Below are positions 35,278 through 45,851 of a stretch of DNA of 64,000 bases, in pieces. A program made the translations under genes and the position numbers. The DNA lies in assembly GCA_003550325.1 (NCBI GenBank), contig QKWP01000578.1, positions 65,922-129,921 on the forward strand, given 5' to 3'. The first letter of the stretch is position 1. The number at the start of each line of letters is the position of its first letter. This stretch comes from Gigaspora rosea (lineage: Eukaryota; Glomeromycota; Glomeromycetes; Diversisporales; Gigasporaceae). The notes beneath the pieces were generated by a model that was not told the DNA's origin, made no database searches, and saw nothing but the letters and a program-made list of their open reading frames with translations.

Positions 35278-35857
35278 TGTTATAGAATAGGTTTCTTGTT
35301 AGATACAGAGTAAAGCGAAGTTTTTATAGTTTTACAGTTTTACAGTTTTATAGTTTTACAGTTTTACAGTTTTACAGTTTTACAGTTTTACAGTTTTACA
35401 GTTTTACAGTTTTACAGTTTTACAGTTTACAGTTTACAGTTTTACAGTTTTACAGTTTTACAGTTTTACAGTTTTACAGTTTACAGTTTTTACAGTTTTA
35501 TTATTATCTTTATATTATAATTGTATTATTATATTATTTTATTACTCGCTTGAAAGATATATAAACCCTAGCTTTTTGACCTTCTACACATTAGCTTTTT
35601 AGCTTAGACTCAAACTCCTCTTCTCCCCTCTCTAACACTTAATAACTATATCTCTTGAATATTATTATCTAAATAAATAAAATATATCTTAACCCAATAA
35701 ATATACTTCTGTTGATTGATAAATATATACTGAACCGCTCTAGTGAAGTAATATTCCACTTCCACACTGCTTCATATCTTCTCTGACCCTTACAAGATCC
35801 CTGTCGCTGTGTGTTGTGTTGCAAGTACTATATTGAAGACTATAGTCGCTTGTAACA
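35278..35857 (+). repeat. 5' LTR (580 bp)
   Basis: TGTTATAGAATAGG..TGTAACA. A (TTTTACAG)n tract of about 20 units spans 35327-35505. A TATA box (GATATATAAACCC) lies at 35557-35569 and is the likely promoter of the element. Confidence 0.95.
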
Positions 35858-35860
35858 TTT

Positions 35861-35878
35861 TGGTGCCTTCTGGCAGAA
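35861..35878 (+). other. Putative primer-binding site
   Basis: TGGTGCCTTCTGGCAGAA starts three bases after the 5' LTR. TGG is what a tRNA 3' CCA end would pair with; the matching tRNA was not determined. Confidence 0.55.
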
Positions 35879-36002
35879 ATCATTTAAAACAGCCAGAATA
35901 CTAGGACCTCCCTTCCCTCATCTCTGCAAGGATATATCTTTGGTTACCTCTCCTCTTCCTCTTCTCTCTTATAATTAAGTAAATATTTTTTTTTGGTTTA
36001 CC

Positions 36003-36136
36003 TGTCGAATTTAAAGAGATTCGTTCAGAAGGGCATACTTGAAGCCTCTTGCATTTGTTGCACCGGTATTTTCCTATCGAATTGAAAAAGATTCGTTCAG
36101 AAGGGCATACTTGAAGCCTCTGCTTTTGTAGCACCT
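36003..36136. repeat. Tandem duplication of about 71 bp in the leader
   Basis: The block around GATTCGTTCAGAAGGGCATACTTGAAGCCTC occurs at 36003-36065 and again at 36074-36136, between the primer-binding site and the first coding frame. Confidence 0.85.
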
Positions 36137-36275
36137 GTTTGTGTAAATTTTGTGATTTAGAATCAGATTAGCATTTTATTTTCTTTTCTTTAACAACTCA
36201 TATTAGAAACCCCTAAACCTGTTTAACTTAAATTTGAAACTATAAAGTCTACTAACTATCTTCTTAGACCTCTTT

Positions 36276-37435
36276 ATGAATAGAGATTATCAAATCTATT
36301 TAGAACAAATTGAAGCACACGACGCCAATCATCCTTCTACTCTCGCTGTAGACGTCCAACAAATTGTTAATCAAGTCCTATCTTGTACCATTTGCTATCC
36401 TCCTGTCATCTATTTTCGAGCTTTTCGCACTTTTTGAAATCGATACCAACAAGCATACCTCACCACTAGCTATACTCAACAAGCTATTGCCGCTTTTCAT
36501 ACCCTCAAGGAATATAACAATTATAACGCTGCTAGAGCTGCTGCTAGAGACGTTGTTTTTAGCTGTCACTATAATAATCCCAACCTTAACCCCACTGAAG
36601 TTATTGCTGCCCTCCTTCGAGGATATACTAGGCACACTTTACGACCTATTTTACCTCTCAATTTTGAAGAAAACACTTTTGATCTATATATAGAAGGCCC
36701 TACCCTAGCTACTCCTATTCAACCTGCATGAATAACTAATACCTTTAATAACCCCTCACCAGTACTACGCCCCCGGGACAACGACAACAATATTGTTATA
36801 TTTAATCCTACTCCTGCCCCACGATCTATATATAACCTATTTCCAGAAGAATTAGATAACCTAGCTGAATCCTCTCACTCTACTACTTTAGCTCCTTACA
36901 ATAAAAATACTACCCATATTCAATTTCCTCTTACACTGCAATTACCTACTTCTCCTATTAGTGAAATCCCTTTAAATAACCCACTACCACGCACAACTAC
37001 TCTTCCTCCAAATCGAGTTGCTCAACTTATTCAAAATCTTAATCCTTATATCTATTTTCAACGCACACCTCAACCTACAACTGCTCCCCAATTACCTGTA
37101 GTTAACGAATTCTATCCTGAAAACCAATTTGTACCTAATACTTCACCTTTACATACACCCCTCTTCAACGCTAACGCCAAACACTTGAACCCCAACCAGA
37201 GTTTGCCCAACCTCAATTTATTGGACTTACCCAGACCAAGGAATTGTAGAGCAAGTACTTCCTGAAGAAGAAATAAATCTAAGAAGAGAAAATTTTGAAG
37301 AATTAAACCTAGTTGGAATATTAGAAGAATTAGAAGGGATACAAGAAGAAATAAATTATCAAGCTCAAGAACCAGAAGAAGAAGTACACTCAGAACCTGA
37401 ATCAGAAGCAACTATAGAAGAACCAGAACCTAAAA
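36276..37435 (+). pseudogene. Gag N-terminal region, broken
   Basis: From the ATG at 36276 (MNRDYQIYLEQIEAHDANHP) a frame with steady codon character continues through in-frame TGA at 36438-36440 and 36729-36731 to about 37220. There it shifts to the frame that leads as an acidic, Glu-rich stretch (EPEEEVHSEPESEAT) into the gag core at 37441. Competing open frames here on both strands are shadows. It resembles no domain I can name; position and continuity make it the N-terminal part of Gag or a separate leader protein. Confidence 0.6.
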
Positions 37436-38330
37436 GAAACATGGCTGAAGAAGCTTTAACTGCCGCTGCTGAAGCAATGACTACTCTCGTCAATGCCCTT
37501 GGACGAGGTAGTGAAAAATCACTTCTTAAAATTGACTTCTATCGAGGTGATGGAACCCAAGACCCTGTAATATGGCTAGAAGAATTTGAAAGAGCTGCTA
37601 AGGCTAACCACTGGAGTCCTGCTCGACAATTAGAACTCGCTTGTGCTTACATGAAGGATAATGCTCAAGAATGGCTTGCAAGTCTTGAACATGCCCCTAC
37701 TCATTTTTGGTATCGTCAACATGACTAAGAAGTTGATGGCAAACATGTCTATAGTTTTTCCCATCTCTTTAGAGAAAAGTTTAGTACCACTAAACAAAAA
37801 GCAACCTGGCAAAACAATTATTCAAAATTAAACAAGGTGCAGATACAGTTGATACCTATATTAGCGGCTTTAAATGCCTTAAAGGATGAGTGGATCCCAC
37901 TGGTGCTTTCCCTGAACCCGTTATGATTCAGTTCTTTATTTAGGGACTATGACCTGAATACGCCATGAATGTTCAAGCTGCTGAACCTGCTGAATTGGAT
38001 AATGCTATTACTGAAGCCAGAAAATGGGAAACTGGTCGAATAATGGCCTCTTCACATAATACCAATGATGCCAACCAAGCCATTGAATGTCTTACCGAAC
38101 AAATTGCCAAGCTTAGCATGAACCTCGCAGAAAAACAAGCTGCTCCTCCTAGTCCTACTCCTGCCTACTACACTGACCAAAGTAAGGACCGACCTCAATC
38201 TAGCACTGGAAATGCTACCTGCCATTATTGTGGTCAAAAAGGACATTTCATTAGAAACTGTCATACTCAGTACCAGGATAATAAAAAGGATTGCCAAGGA
38301 TACCAATCTTGAGGCAGAAGCAGTAATTAC
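37436..38330 (+). pseudogene. Gag core and zinc knuckle, broken
   Basis: Starting near MAEEALTAAAEAMTTL, the sequence DFYRGDGTQDPVIWLEEFER and AKANHWSPARQLELACAYMK is a typical Ty3/gypsy Gag core (retrotransposon gag family), which builds the capsid. A CCHC knuckle (CHYCGQKGHFIRNC) near 38219-38260 binds RNA. Breaks: TAA at 37726, a frameshift near 37812, TGA at 37887, TAG at 37941, TGA at 37950 and TGA at 38310. Confidence 0.85.
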
Positions 38331-39842
38331 TCCTCTAGGAATAATCGATCCTATGACAGATCCAGGTCCAGAAACAGAAGCCAATCCAGGGATAGAAATT
38401 ATAACCGCTCTGGATATAACCGATCCAGGAGCCAAAGTCAATCTCATGATAGATATAGAGATAGTAGGAACTATCACCCCTCAAACTGATCTAGGTCCAG
38501 AAACCGCTCCTCTACACCCTATCCTCATGATGTTTATACTCTTGACACTGCAAAGGATTACACCTATGTACAATTTGAAGCCTTTTTGGCCAATAAAACT
38601 ATTAGAATTGCTCTTTCTAATCTTTTGGTTGAAGAATCCAATACTCCTCAGATCCAGACACCTACCTACACCACTCCTGTTAAGTGTAATATCAAGCTTA
38701 ATGGAAAGCCATATTATGCTGTAATTGACAGTGGTGCTGCTGTAAGTATGATTTCTAGCCAAGTTATAAGAGAACTTGGATTGAAAATAGAAGCACCTTC
38801 CTCTAGCCTAATTGTCTCAGCCACTGGACCCTCTGTCCAACCCCTAGGCATCATTAAGAACTTGCCTATTGAAATTGAAGGAACCACCATTCCCATGGAT
38901 GTTGAAGTGATGAATGCTGCCTCTTATTCCTTACCTTTAGGTAATGACTGGTCACAGAAAGTAGATGCTACCTACAGTTGGAAAAATAAGGCTTACACTC
39001 TCAGATGGAGCAAAAAGAAAATCTATGTGCCCACTACTTATGAACATAACCAACCTTTACCTGTCCAACCAACCATCACTAATGAAAAGGAACTAGAAAA
39101 GTTTGAACAGGAATACCTTCGTCCAAAAGAAGCTTATGTGATAGAAATTGAACCCAATAATTGGACAACCGTTACCCACAGATCCAGACCCAGCGCCTCA
39201 TTCACTAAACAAAAATGTGGACGCTGTTACTCCTACAACCACCTTTATGCTAACTGTCAAAACAATGAATGTTACAGATGTCGTCGCTATGAACACCTAG
39301 CTGCATATTGCCCTAAACAAGCCCCCAAACCAAATGTTTGCAAAACCTGCTCTCAACTCGGACATCTGTATAAGGACTGTCCTAATAACCTATGTTACCA
39401 ATGCAAACAGTATGGACACATTAGTGCTAACTGCCCCCAATCGACCCAGATCATGGAAAACCAACAATATCAATGTAGTTGCCAACCTCAGGAAGTGAAT
39501 GCCAATCGGCTACCCCACTTTTCCCCTTTTAGAGTTAACTATTGTTGTAAATGCAAGGTACCCAAAAGACCAGAAGAAATCAGGCCTTTTGAACAAACCT
39601 CAATTTGCAAAGAATGTTGGATTGACTTCTACCGAGACCTAGATCCCGAAGATCCACGAAGTATAGAGTTCTTTACAAACAGTGAAGGCCGAGGAACACT
39701 AATGGAATGTAAGCTTTGTAGAGAGCAAGGAATTAGATCAAAAATGATCAAACTCGATTCTATTAGAGAAGATACCCGTTTCTGTAATCTTGAATGCTTG
39801 TATGCTTATAAAGCTGCAAAAGATGTAGAATGGAACCACAAC
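38313..39842 (+). pseudogene. Aspartic protease followed by four zinc knuckles, truncated by a hAT element
   Basis: After an Arg/Ser-rich stretch with one TGA (38487), an open frame runs to 39842. It contains the retropepsin active site YAVIDSGAAVSMIS near 38712-38755. Behind it follow four CCHC knuckles in a row (CGRCYSYNHLYANC, CYRCRRYEHLAAYC, CKTCSQLGHLYKDC, CYQCKQYGHISANC) and then a Cys-rich segment (CCKCKVP, CKECW, CKLCREQG, CNLEC). Knuckles behind the protease are unusual, since they normally sit at the end of Gag. The frame is closed by TAG, which is the first three bases of the inserted hAT element. The original protein continued at 41846. Confidence 0.85.
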
Positions 39843-40174
39843 TAGGGCTCCTATCGGATCGGACCGAACCGGACTTTTGTCAAGTTTGAATCCGGCTCGA
39901 TTTTCGAACCGAACTCAAACTTTTTGTTTCAAACTTTTTAGTCAAGTTCGAGTTCGGTCCGGGTTTGGTCCGAAGTTTGTCAAACTAGTTTGAAATCCGA
40001 ATTAGTGATATGAATCAAAAATCGATTAATCGATTAGTTGATCGAGTTGGCAACTACACTGGCGATTATAAGTAGTGCAACAAAAAAAAATTTTTACTTA
40101 GATCGCATTATTTCCCGCAATTCTGGGTGTATCCTTTTATTTGTTTTATTTTTTTATTTGTAAATAGTATAGTA

Positions 40175-41632
40175 CAGGGATGGTAAATGACCAGGTCATT
40201 TGCCTATTTTGCAAATGACCTGAAATGACCCCAAAATAAGCGGTCATTTTGGTTATTTAATTTCGAGTCATTTAAAAATGACTCATAACCAAATGACCTT
40301 GGTTATTTATAAATGACCAAAGTCATTTGGGTCATTAGGTCATTATACATACTACAATCGGATGATACGAAAAACTCGATTGGATATTAGTACATATCGG
40401 TTAGATCGAACCGGTTTTATTTCATGTCTTCAAAATAAAGTTCTTATTTTATGCATATTATGCGCATACAATATTTAAAATATCTTAATAATAATATATT
40501 TTTTATTTATGCGTACGTATTTAAGATGTTCATCGCGTAGCAAATGCTGTCAAGTACAAAGTTTTTAGACAATGCTAATCAATACCTACCCTAACTCTAT
40601 TATAAAACCTCCCTGTCCAATGTTTTCACTAGACGATGCCAACCTCTAATTTATAATTCTACATAATACCTACCTTTACCTCTATTTACCTGAACCTGAA
40701 TCCTAACCCTATCCAACCCTATCCAATATATCTACAAGCTACAAAGAAGCCCAACCGTCAACCATTATTCGAGAAACCCGAAATTCTATTAACCGCAAGA
40801 CAAACGCTACCGAATAACTCCATCAAACGCGCCAGAAAACGATGTCAACGAAAGTGCGGTAACGAAACGAAGTGTCTACAAACAGTAACAGCGACATTAA
40901 AACGACGGTACCAGCAAAAGTGAAACGGCAATGTCTATAATAATGCCAGCAGAAAATTTCGAACGCGATGACACAAAACAAAGTCACCATTAAATGACGA
41001 TACCGGAAACGACAATACCAGCAAAAGGAATACACCAGCAAACAACGATGACGCCAAGACCCCAGAGAAACGACGCAATAATGAATAAAGAACAAGATTA
41101 GTAAGAAAAAGAATCAACGTTGAAAAAAAAGTAGTTGGCTACAAACCGAAGTCACCACGCCACTAGGAACGACGATACCGGAAACGACGACTCCAAATTA
41201 ATAAGGCACCAACAAACGACGACGCCAAGATTTCCAAAGAAGACGAAGCCATAAAAAAAATTAGTAAGACAATATCAAAAAAAAATATAAAATCGTAAAA
41301 AAAAAAAAGGATATATATACTGATCGGTGTAACCGGGAAGGTGAATTTCACCTATATATTGCGAATCCCAAAAAATAAATAGTAACAGGTAATATATACA
41401 TACTATGACCGGCATGTGCCAGGCACGGGCATGGGTCCTATGCCCGTGCTTGGCACATGCCGGTCATAGCACGTACGTTACTAATTACTAAACTGTAGTG
41501 GTGTGAACCGATATCCTTATTTTCAGTATATTTTCAAATGACCCAATAGGTCATTTCACTCTTTTAAATGACCGGTCACTGGTCATTATTCACTTGAGTC
41601 AAGAGGTCATTTCAAGTCATTTACAATCCATG
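40175..41632. mobile_element. Innermost inverted-repeat element, AAATGACC-rich ends
   Basis: The left end CAGGGATGGTAAATGACC and the right end complement CATGGATTGTAAATGAC match, followed inward by many AAATGACC/GGTCATTT copies (40180-40350, 41539-41620). No target duplication was found. The middle (40740-41260) is GC-richer, with repeated ACGATACCGGAAACGAC words, and holds no convincing gene; frames on the minus strand there are shadows of this repeat. Confidence 0.6.
41403..41469. repeat. GC-rich hairpin, 30-bp stem
   Basis: CTATGACCGGCATGTGCCAG.. (41403-41432) pairs with 41440-41469 with one mismatch around a 7-base loop. GC content is far above the surroundings. Confidence 0.85.
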
Positions 41633-41845
41633 CGGTTCGTAACACTAATCCAAATACTAGTATAAATATTCGAACTTCAAACTAGTTTGACAAACTTCGG
41701 ACCAAACCGAACCGAACTCTTAACTGAGTTTGAGTCTTGTTCGAAGTTTGAAACTAGCAAAATTTAGAGTTCGAGTTCGGTTCGATCCCGGATTGGATCC
41801 AAACCGGACCGAACCCGAACCGAACATAGGAGCACTAACCACAAC

Positions 41846-42749
41846 TACAACTTGTGGACTCAAGTACGCCATTAAACTGAATCCACCAGAAATGCAGGAC
41901 ATACATATGACCTTAACCAAAGTCAAATTTATCGACTCGCCCAGATACAGATTGGGGAAAGTGATGAAGACCTTGCTCATGCTCTGGAGCCCCAGGCCAC
42001 TGACCTATCTAACCAAGACTATACCTATAACAAAGTCAATGTTATTATGAGAGCCTCCAAGTCCAATTGAGTGAAACTGAGAAAGAAACTCTACAAAGGA
42101 TCTTAGAAGAATCCTTTGATACTAGTCATCCAGATTTTGATCAAAGGAAAGTTATGGAAAACTTGCAAAGAAATTTCCAAGGAACTGTTGAACTTTGTAA
42201 CAAATGTATTATAGCCAAAAAGAACACTGAGTTAGAACAATTTGACTCCTATTGTGAGGAATGTCATAAAGCACTACACCCTCTCCCAGATCCAGAAGCT
42301 CTATCTCCTCCAACCTCTTCAACACCAGGATCATCTGTTGTTGCACCCATCAAAACTGCACCAGCAATTTTAGAACCCACAAACCTAGTCCCTCTCCTTC
42401 AGGAACAGATTAGGCAACAGGCCCAAATTATTGCTCTGTTGCAGGAACAGGCCAAAACCTTTGAACATCAGGACCAGACTACAAAGGAACTACAAGACCG
42501 AGTTAGTTATTTTGAAACCTTCTATCACTGACTTAGAAATCTATATAATGAATCCTCTTCCCCTGCTGCTCCTGTATTAAATCTTAATAATAGTGATGCT
42601 CAAAATTTTTGAGTCATCCTGAGCAAGATCAAAAACTACTCGAAGATACAGACAATTATAGACCCAGAATTATTCGAGAAATTTACACTGTGACTCAGAA
42701 AATCAAACCAAAAGTAGGACCCTTAACTACTCACCAAGTAGCCCAATTT
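41846..42749 (+). pseudogene. Pol linker between protease and reverse transcriptase, broken
   Basis: It continues the protease frame after the hAT element. A recognisable but shifting frame (IGESDEDLAHALEPQ.., then SETEKETLQRILEESFDTSH..) includes two CxxC pairs (CNKC, CEEC), which suggest another small zinc-binding unit. Breaks: a TAA soon after the hAT junction, a frameshift near 42060, TGA at 42529 and another shift near 42600. Confidence 0.65.
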
Positions 42750-44160
42750 TGACAACTGCTTCTTGAATTTGCTGACCTCTTTGCAAAGGATATGACCCAA
42801 CTAGGTAAAACTGATCTAGTAACCCATAGAATTTTTACTGACAACGTACCTCCTGTCAGTTCTTGCCCTTATATGGTACCTCTCACTGAACAAACATTTA
42901 TTAATGAAGAGGTACAACAAATGTTGGATAACAAGTTAATAAAAGAGTCCTCTAGCCCTTGGGCCTCTCCCGTTGTGTTAGTAACAAAGAAAAATGGAAA
43001 GAAAAGATTTTGTATAAATTATAGAAAACTCAATACCGTTACCAAAAAGGACCAATACCCTTTACCCCGAATAGATGAAATGCTTGACTCACTTGCTAGA
43101 GCTACCTATTTTTCTACCCTTGACCTTATGAGTGGATATTGGCAAGTAAAAGTACACCCAGAAGATAGAGAGAAAACTGCTTTCATCACTAGATATGGAA
43201 CATATGAGTTCAACATTATGCCCTTTGGATTGTGCAATGCTCCTGCCACTTTTCAACGCCTTATGAATAAAGTTTATAAAGGCATAGCTTACAAATATGT
43301 GGTAGTATATCTGGATGATACCAATGTCTTCTCACGAACATTTGATGACCATATTAAACATTTAAAAGAAGTATTCACCAGGATACGTGAAGCGGGATTG
43401 AAGTTAAACATTGAAAAATATAATTTTTGAATGAAACGCCTACCTTTCCTAGGACATATAATAGAAGAAAAGGGAATCTTTTCAGATCCAGACAAAATAA
43501 TTGCTGTTCAGAAAATCCAACCTCCAAGAAGTGTTACCCAGCTACGCTCATTCTTAGCCTCGCTGGATACTATCGACGGTTCATTAAACACTTCTTCTCT
43601 ATTGCTCATCCTCTTAACCAATTGCTACATAAGGACAATACTTATGAATGGAATGTCCAATGTCAAAAAGCCTTTGATGAACTGAAACATCGGTTGACTA
43701 CTGCCTCTATCCTTATCTACCCTGACTATAAACAAGAATTTATTCTAGCCACCGATGCTTCTTATACTGGATTCGGAGCTACTTTAAGCCAGATAGCTAA
43801 GAATAAAAAGGAACACCCTATTGCCTATGCTAGTAAAAGCTTGAAAAAGGAAGAAATAAACTATGGAGCAACTGAATTAAAATGTGCTGCCATAGTATGG
43901 GCCATTGAACATTTTTATAAATATTTTGGTACAAGCCATTTCACGCTAGTTACAGACTACTCTGCTCTTAAATGGTTGAAATCTTCTCAACCAAAAGGAC
44001 ATTTAGGACACTGGATGATGAAACTCCAACCCTATTATTTTCTATTGTACATAAATCTGGAAGAATCCATTCAAATGTTGATGCTCTTTCTCGATTACCG
44101 ACCCAGACACACTCCTCTACTACTGCTGTTACATGAATTTGGACCAATACCAAAATTTAA
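42700..44160 (+). pseudogene. Reverse transcriptase and RNase H, broken
   Basis: Reverse transcriptase motifs are clear: SPVVLVTKKNGKKRFCINYR, LPRIDEML, STLDLMSGYWQV, FGLCNAPATFQRLM and the catalytic YLDD (YVVVYLDDTNVFS). RNase H follows, with ATDAS, the Glu of the YGATE helix, and VTDYSAL. Breaks: TGA at 42750 before the start of the conserved part, TGA at 43428 between the reverse transcriptase palm and LGH motif, a one-base loss near 43557 (before LAGYYRRF) and another near 44040 (before VHKSGR..NVDALSRLP). These motifs place the element in Ty3/gypsy. Confidence 0.92.
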
Positions 44161-44267
44161 TAGAGTACTTAGAAACAGACACACTCCCCTCTAACTTAAC
44201 GGACAATAAAAAATGGACAATTATCAATCAATCTAGAAAGTAAAGGACAAATTATTATATAAAAAGA

Positions 44268-45362
44268 ATCGAAAAGACCCAGACAAACCTATTAGAGTAA
44301 TCAAATGGACTGAAGTTGAACCTATTCTGTATATGATGCATAGTCATCCTACCGCTGGACATTTAGGAACAGATGCTACGTATTATAAGATATCTGAGCA
44401 TTACTATTGGGACCAAATGTACAAAGATGTCCAAAATTATGTTCACTCATGTGAAGTTTGCCAAAAACGAGGCAAAAGTAAAAGAAAAGAACCTCTCCAC
44501 CCCATTCAAGTTGGAAGAGCCTTTGAACGAATAGGCATAGATTTAGTAGGACCCCTACCCATAACTGCTCACAACAATCAGTATATTATTGTTGCTACTG
44601 ACTATCTTACTCGCTGGCCTGAAGCTAAAAATTGTTTGTAGACATGGAGTCCCCAAGATTATTCTTTCTGATAATAGAAAGAATTTCACTAGTGAAGTTA
44701 TTAGAATATTGTATGAAAAGTTTTTAATAAAACACATATTCTCCTCACCTTATCACTCTCAAACCAATGGAATGGTTGAAAGATTAAATAGAACACTTTG
44801 CAATTCTCTTGCAAAAGTTACAGAAAATATTGAAGATTGGGACCTAAACATATCTGCTGTAATATTTGCATACAGAACCAAAAGACATGCAACCACTGGA
44901 TATACCCCTTTCCACTTAGTATATGGTAGACAAGCTATCCTACCCATTGAAACTGTTATCCCTATAGACCCAGCCGACTCAGATGAAGAAATATCATTAG
45001 AAAACAGTATATTACAAAGAGCCTTTGAATTAATAGAAGAATTACCATACCAACATAATATTGCCAGAGAAAATACAATTAAATCCCAAAAGAAACAGAA
45101 AGTTGGATTTGACTCCAAGATACAGACAGAAGAATTTGAAATTGGAGATAAAGTTTGGGTACAAAGAAAAGACATTGAAGCCTCTCGCTCTGCAAAGTTT
45201 GAAGAGAAAAGAATAGGACCATTTATTATTAAAGAAAAATTAAATAATGATGCCTATAAACTGTGTACAATAGATGGAAAGACATTAAAGCAATATTATA
45301 ATAGTGATCGTCTTGTCAGATACTTTGAGAAACAGAATTGGCAACCTATAATTGTCATTTAG
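44268..45362 (+). pseudogene. Integrase, broken by an internal deletion
   Basis: The zinc-binding HHCC domain (HSHPTAGHLG .. CEVCQKRGKSK) is followed by the first catalytic Asp (GIDLVGP), then by CRHGVPKIILSD (second Asp) and TNGMVERLN (Glu). Between WPEAKN and CRHGVP, near 44635, about 20 residues usual for the family are missing and the frame changes, so the enzyme is dead. The C-terminal part (GDKVW..KRIGPFIIKEKL) is the usual GPY/F-type domain. The open frame that seems to start at 44589 is not a true start. Confidence 0.92.
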
Positions 45363-45851
45363 AATTTCTAGGAAGAAATTTTTAAAACGGATGGAAACAC
45401 AGCCTCAAATATTGTGTATAACAAACAATTCTTTAGAATTTATAAACATAGAAAATCGAATTTTTAATTCCGTGGAACGTTTACCACTAAGTAAAGTCGA
45501 TCAATACCGATCCGTTTGAGCTGAAATTTTGACTGTATACCTATCGAAAGATTCCGCATCTTTTCTACTAAGCTTATCTTAGTACGAAAACACCTCCAGA
45601 ACTCGCAAATCGTCTTGACGGCATTTTACTTTTGATCTACAAGAAGATTTTGGTCATGTGATCGATGTCCCGAATTTGTAATCACATGATAGACGTTGCG
45701 AAACGATGATAGTTTTATTTTTATTTATCTTTAGTTTAACATGTACAACCATATTTTTATTAGATTAGCCACCTTTGTTCTAAAATTAAAATTTCCAAAA
45801 ACATTTCTCCTTTTTCCTTTTTCTTCCAGAAACAGAACTTTAATAATTTAA
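45363..45851. other. Non-coding spacer with a splice-acceptor-like site
   Basis: No frame. At 45808-45839 lies a long pyrimidine run ending in TTCTTCCAG (AG at 45838-45839), just 13 bases before the ATG of the next ORF. Confidence 0.5.

Larger units (their letters stand above)
40003..41647. mobile_element. Nested hAT element, TAGTGATAY ends
   Basis: The left end TAGTGATATGAATCAAAAATCGATTAATCG matches the family of 3439, and the right end reads CGTAACACTA. The flanks ATCCGAAT (39995-40002) and ATCCAAAT (41648-41655) agree at 7 of 8 positions. Confidence 0.7.
39843..41837. mobile_element. hAT-like element inserted in pol, itself carrying nested elements
   Basis: Begins TAGGGCTCCTAT and ends ATAGGAGCACTA, with an exact 8-bp duplication ACCACAAC at 39835-39842 and 41838-41845. 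Inside both ends lie longer inverted segments rich in CCGAACCGAAC and CAAACTAGTTTGACAAACTTCGG. There is no transposase; the interior is filled by the elements at 40003-41647 and 40175-41632. Confidence 0.85.

Noticed and set aside
36364..36693. Hydrophobic 109-codon open frame on the plus strand
   Set aside because: It overlaps the Gag N-terminal frame, which has better codon character; the hydrophobicity comes from reading the other frame.
40823..41351. Minus-strand frames of 60-90 codons inside the hAT element
   Set aside because: They follow a purine-rich repeat (ACGATACCGGAAACGAC) and look like its translation; no domain or start context is convincing.
36276..43430. Alternative genetic code with TGA as a sense codon
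   Set aside because: Host genes in the window use normal stops, one in-frame stop is TAA and one TAG, and the element also has frameshifts and a deletion; decay is the simpler reading.
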